From CALGLS01 sp047626155 (GTDB taxonomy: Bacteria; Bacteroidota; Bacteroidia; Chitinophagales; Saprospiraceae): a stretch of 14,428 nucleotides of DNA. Location of the stretch: NCBI GenBank assembly GCA_047626155.1, contig JBLHRR010000151.1:1-14428 (forward strand), in the 5' to 3' direction. Every line of letters starts with the position of its first letter. The first letter of the stretch is position 1. The notes under the pieces were generated by a model. It did no database searches. It was not told the origin of the DNA and worked only from the letters and a program-made list of their open reading frames with translations. A program made the position numbers and the translations under genes. Below are positions 12,667 through 14,428 of this stretch, one piece after another.

Positions 12667-14428
12667 TTAGTCCACCACCACAACCTCCCCTTTATATAAC
12701 AAGACTTCCCCATCCAAAAACGCTACCTCCGTCCAATAAACATACACCCCAGGGCTTACCAGTTTTCCTCGGAAAAAACCATCCCATCCAAAACGTTCTT
12801 CACTGGGTAGAAAATCATTTGCTTTAAAAACAGCAGCGCCCCAACGGTCATAAATTAACAAACTGCGCACGTTCTTAACCGCCGCACCTGCATAAAGGGT
12901 AAACCGATCATTCACGCCATCTCCATTTGGACTAAAGGCATTCGGAATATAAACGTCTCTACTTTTCCTTACTTCAATTATAACAACATCCTCCCGTACG
13001 CAACCATTACTGTCTACCAACATGACTTCATAAGTATTAGTAAAGAGAGGTTGCACCAATTGCTCCAGACAAAAGTCACAAGACAACAAGCCATCTTCTG
13101 ATTCCCACAACACCGTATCCAGAGCAGACAACGGAAGATTCGTCTGTGCGTTAATACGAATTGACTCTCCCAGCTGAATGGTCGTATCTGGCCCTAGATC
13201 CAAAAAGATAGGCAATGCCCCCTCAATAACAAAGGGCTCCGAAGTAACACATCCGAAAACATCCTGAACCGTTAACTCATGAACTCCGGCCAATAAATTT
13301 TCAAAAATAGTATCTACGCCAGACAAGCCACCATCCAGAGCCAGCGAGTAAGGCTCACTCCCTCCATATATGGTATCTATGATTATAATACCATCTCCGG
13401 CTTCAGGACAAGATTCGTCCACAGCTTCCCAATCCAAGATAAGAGGAGGCGGCGCATCTAGAAAAACAGAATCCATAGCAACACAAGCGGCAGCATCAGT
13501 TACGCTTACATAATTCCAACCAGCCAAAAGTGAAGTAGCCGTTATAAGCGATTCTCCATTTGACCAACTATAACTAAAAGGCGCCACTCCCCCATTCAGG
13601 ATCGTTACAGCTGCTCCACCGTTTTCACCATCACTACATGCCACTGAAAATCCATTATAATCAGTAGTGATTAATAGCTCGATTTCCGGAGGCAAGTCTT
13701 GAGTAATGGAAGCCGTTTGAACCACCGAAATTCCATTGTTAGAACTAACGGTTACAAAATAATCTCCTACCCCTAATCCATCAATCTCAATAGTTTCATT
13801 CGTAACATTAATCATACCTGAGCCCAGAGGGTTAGTCCCTGTTCCTCCCTCCCATTCATAGGAAAAAGGCCCTTGTCCCAAAGTAACCGTTAGACTAAGA
13901 GTCCCTTCATCACTGCTACAAGGCAAGGTTATTCCTAACAAATCCACTTCTATGGCACAACTATCCAAAGGCAATAAAACCGTCGTAATCACCACTATAC
14001 TATCACAACCGTTTTGATTTTCATAAAAGATATTCTCGAGCCCAACCTCATCTGGGTTGCAGGTCGCCTCAGGGATGTAAGTTGTATCACTTTGCAATAA
14101 GCTCGTAGTCGTTACCACTAAAGAATCGCAACCTTCTGTATTTTGTAACAACATTTCCACAACGCCTACTTCCAGCGGATCACAACTCGTCTCCGGAACA
14201 TAAGTCGTATCACTCTCTAAAAAGGAGGTCGTCGTTATCACTAAAGAATCACAACCTTCTGTATTTTGTAACAGCGATTCCTCAACTCCTACTTCCATCA
14301 AATCACAACTCGTCTCCGGAACATAAGTCGTATCACTCTCTAAAAAGGAGGTCGTCGTTATCACTAAAGAATCACAACCTTCTGTATTTTGTAACAGCGA
14401 TTCTTCAACGCCTACTTCCAGCGGATCA
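12667..14428 (-). CDS. Large secreted protein with 41-aa tandem repeats, SprB-like modules and type-B T9SS C-terminal domain (5' end outside window)
   Basis: The C-terminal 586 residues of a larger exported protein; the frame is open to the right edge and no true start is present. The GTG near 14364 lies inside a repeat and is not the start. Visible residues 1-150 are four units of a 41-aa repeat (123 bp): consensus ESDTTYVPETSCDPLEVGV, then LLQNTEGCDSLVITTTS; the last unit is degenerate. Each has two cysteines. Next come SprB/PKD-like modules (SYEWEGG, VGDYFVTVSS; FSYSWSNGES, VSVTDAAACV; LLAGVHELTVQDVFGCV), then an Ig-like segment beginning LDLGPDTTIQLGESI. The last ~90 residues form the gliding-motility C-terminal domain: VYIPNAFSPNGDGVNDRF, LLIYDRWGAAVF, GWDGFFRG, GVYVYWTEV. 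Such proteins are T9SS type-B cargo, often adhesins or gliding-related surface proteins. The adhesive role is inferred from family, not shown. Confidence 0.9.
   Translation of the reverse strand, partial: DPLEVGVEESLLQNTEGCDSLVITTTSFLESDTTYVPETSCDLMEVGVEESLLQNTEGCDSLVITTTSFLESDTTYVPETSCDPLEVGVVEMLLQNTEGCDSLVVTTTSLLQSDTTYIPEATCNPDEVGLENIFYENQNGCDSIVVITTVLLPLDSCAIEVDLLGITLPCSSDEGTLSLTVTLGQGPFSYEWEGGTGTNPLGSGMINVTNETIEIDGLGVGDYFVTVSSNNGISVVQTASITQDLPPEIELLITTDYNGFSVACSDGENGGAAVTILNGGVAPFSYSWSNGESLITATSLLAGWNYVSVTDAAACVAMDSVFLDAPPPLILDWEAVDESCPEAGDGIIIIDTIYGGSEPYSLALDGGLSGVDTIFENLLAGVHELTVQDVFGCVTSEPFVIEGALPIFLDLGPDTTIQLGESIRINAQTNLPLSALDTVLWESEDGLLSCDFCLEQLVQPLFTNTYEVMLVDSNGCVREDVVIIEVRKSRDVYIPNAFSPNGDGVNDRFTLYAGAAVKNVRSLLIYDRWGAAVFKANDFLPSEERFGWDGFFRGKLVSPGVYVYWTEVAFLDGEVLLYKGEVVVVD
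14089..14428 (-). repeat. 123-bp tandem coding repeats (continuing beyond the window)
   Basis: The CACTCTCTAA phrase recurs at 14211-14220 and 14334-14343, exactly 123 bp apart. The units starting there are identical for about 60 bp, then differ at several bases; the distal part of the outermost unit instead matches the unit at 14089-14211 (GCCTACTTCCAGCGGATCA). The array runs off the right edge. Confidence 0.85.

Noticed and set aside
12667..14364. GTG at 14364 as the start of the type-B T9SS protein
   Set aside because: It falls in the middle of a 41-aa repeat, has no signal peptide after it, and the frame stays open to the window edge.

Overview
This window comes from the chromosome of a member of the Bacteroidota, most likely the Saprospiria (Saprospiraceae or a Lewinella-type relative). 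The evidence is the density of type IX secretion system (T9SS) cargo: two proteins with gliding-motility/type-B C-terminal domains, one with a canonical type-A sorting tail and one with a degenerate type-A-like tail. Start codons sit in A/T-rich leaders without Shine-Dalgarno sequences, and two genes have promoter boxes matching the Bacteroidota TAnnTTTG consensus. Every gene that can be supported lies on the minus strand, so the window reads right to left.

Layout from left to right. Positions 12-148 hold five degenerate copies of a ~20-bp repeat that look like the multi-repeat end of an IS21-family insertion sequence; the presumed tip lies one base beyond the stop codon of the next gene. Positions 150-2567 encode an 805-aa secreted protein with seven 58-aa repeats (probably a seven-bladed beta-propeller), four PKD/Ig-like modules and a type-B T9SS domain. 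Positions 2568-3349 hold a strong hairpin, a broken Uma2-family nuclease gene (5' end missing, frameshifted by a 13-bp tandem duplication) and a probable fabH terminator. Positions 3350-4399 encode FabH, preceded by an 81-bp near-perfect palindrome. Positions 4736-8194 encode an 1152-aa peptide-N-glycosidase F-like protein interrupted by a LamG domain and ending in a type-A T9SS tail, with its own intrinsic terminator. Positions 8654-9934 encode a secreted subtilisin-like (S8) protease. Positions 10270-10830 (def, peptide deformylase) and 10959-11378 (ruvX, Holliday junction resolvase/YqgF) form a housekeeping pair, ruvX upstream. Positions 11379-12666 are 1.29 kb without a recognisable gene but with orphan terminator-like hairpins and dyads. 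Positions 12667-14428 hold the 3' part of a large type-B T9SS protein with 41-aa (123-bp) tandem repeats; its 5' end is outside the window.

The housekeeping genes (fabH, def, ruvX) are interleaved with exported proteins that probably act on external polymers or at the cell surface: glycoprotein deglycosylation, proteolysis and adhesion. I see no multi-gene defence or biosynthetic system. The most distinctive items are the nested PNGase F/LamG protein, the palindrome upstream of fabH, the IS-end repeats touching a stop codon, the Uma2 pseudogene with its visible disabling mutation, the probably leaderless GTG-started ruvX, and several dispersed intergenic repeat families.
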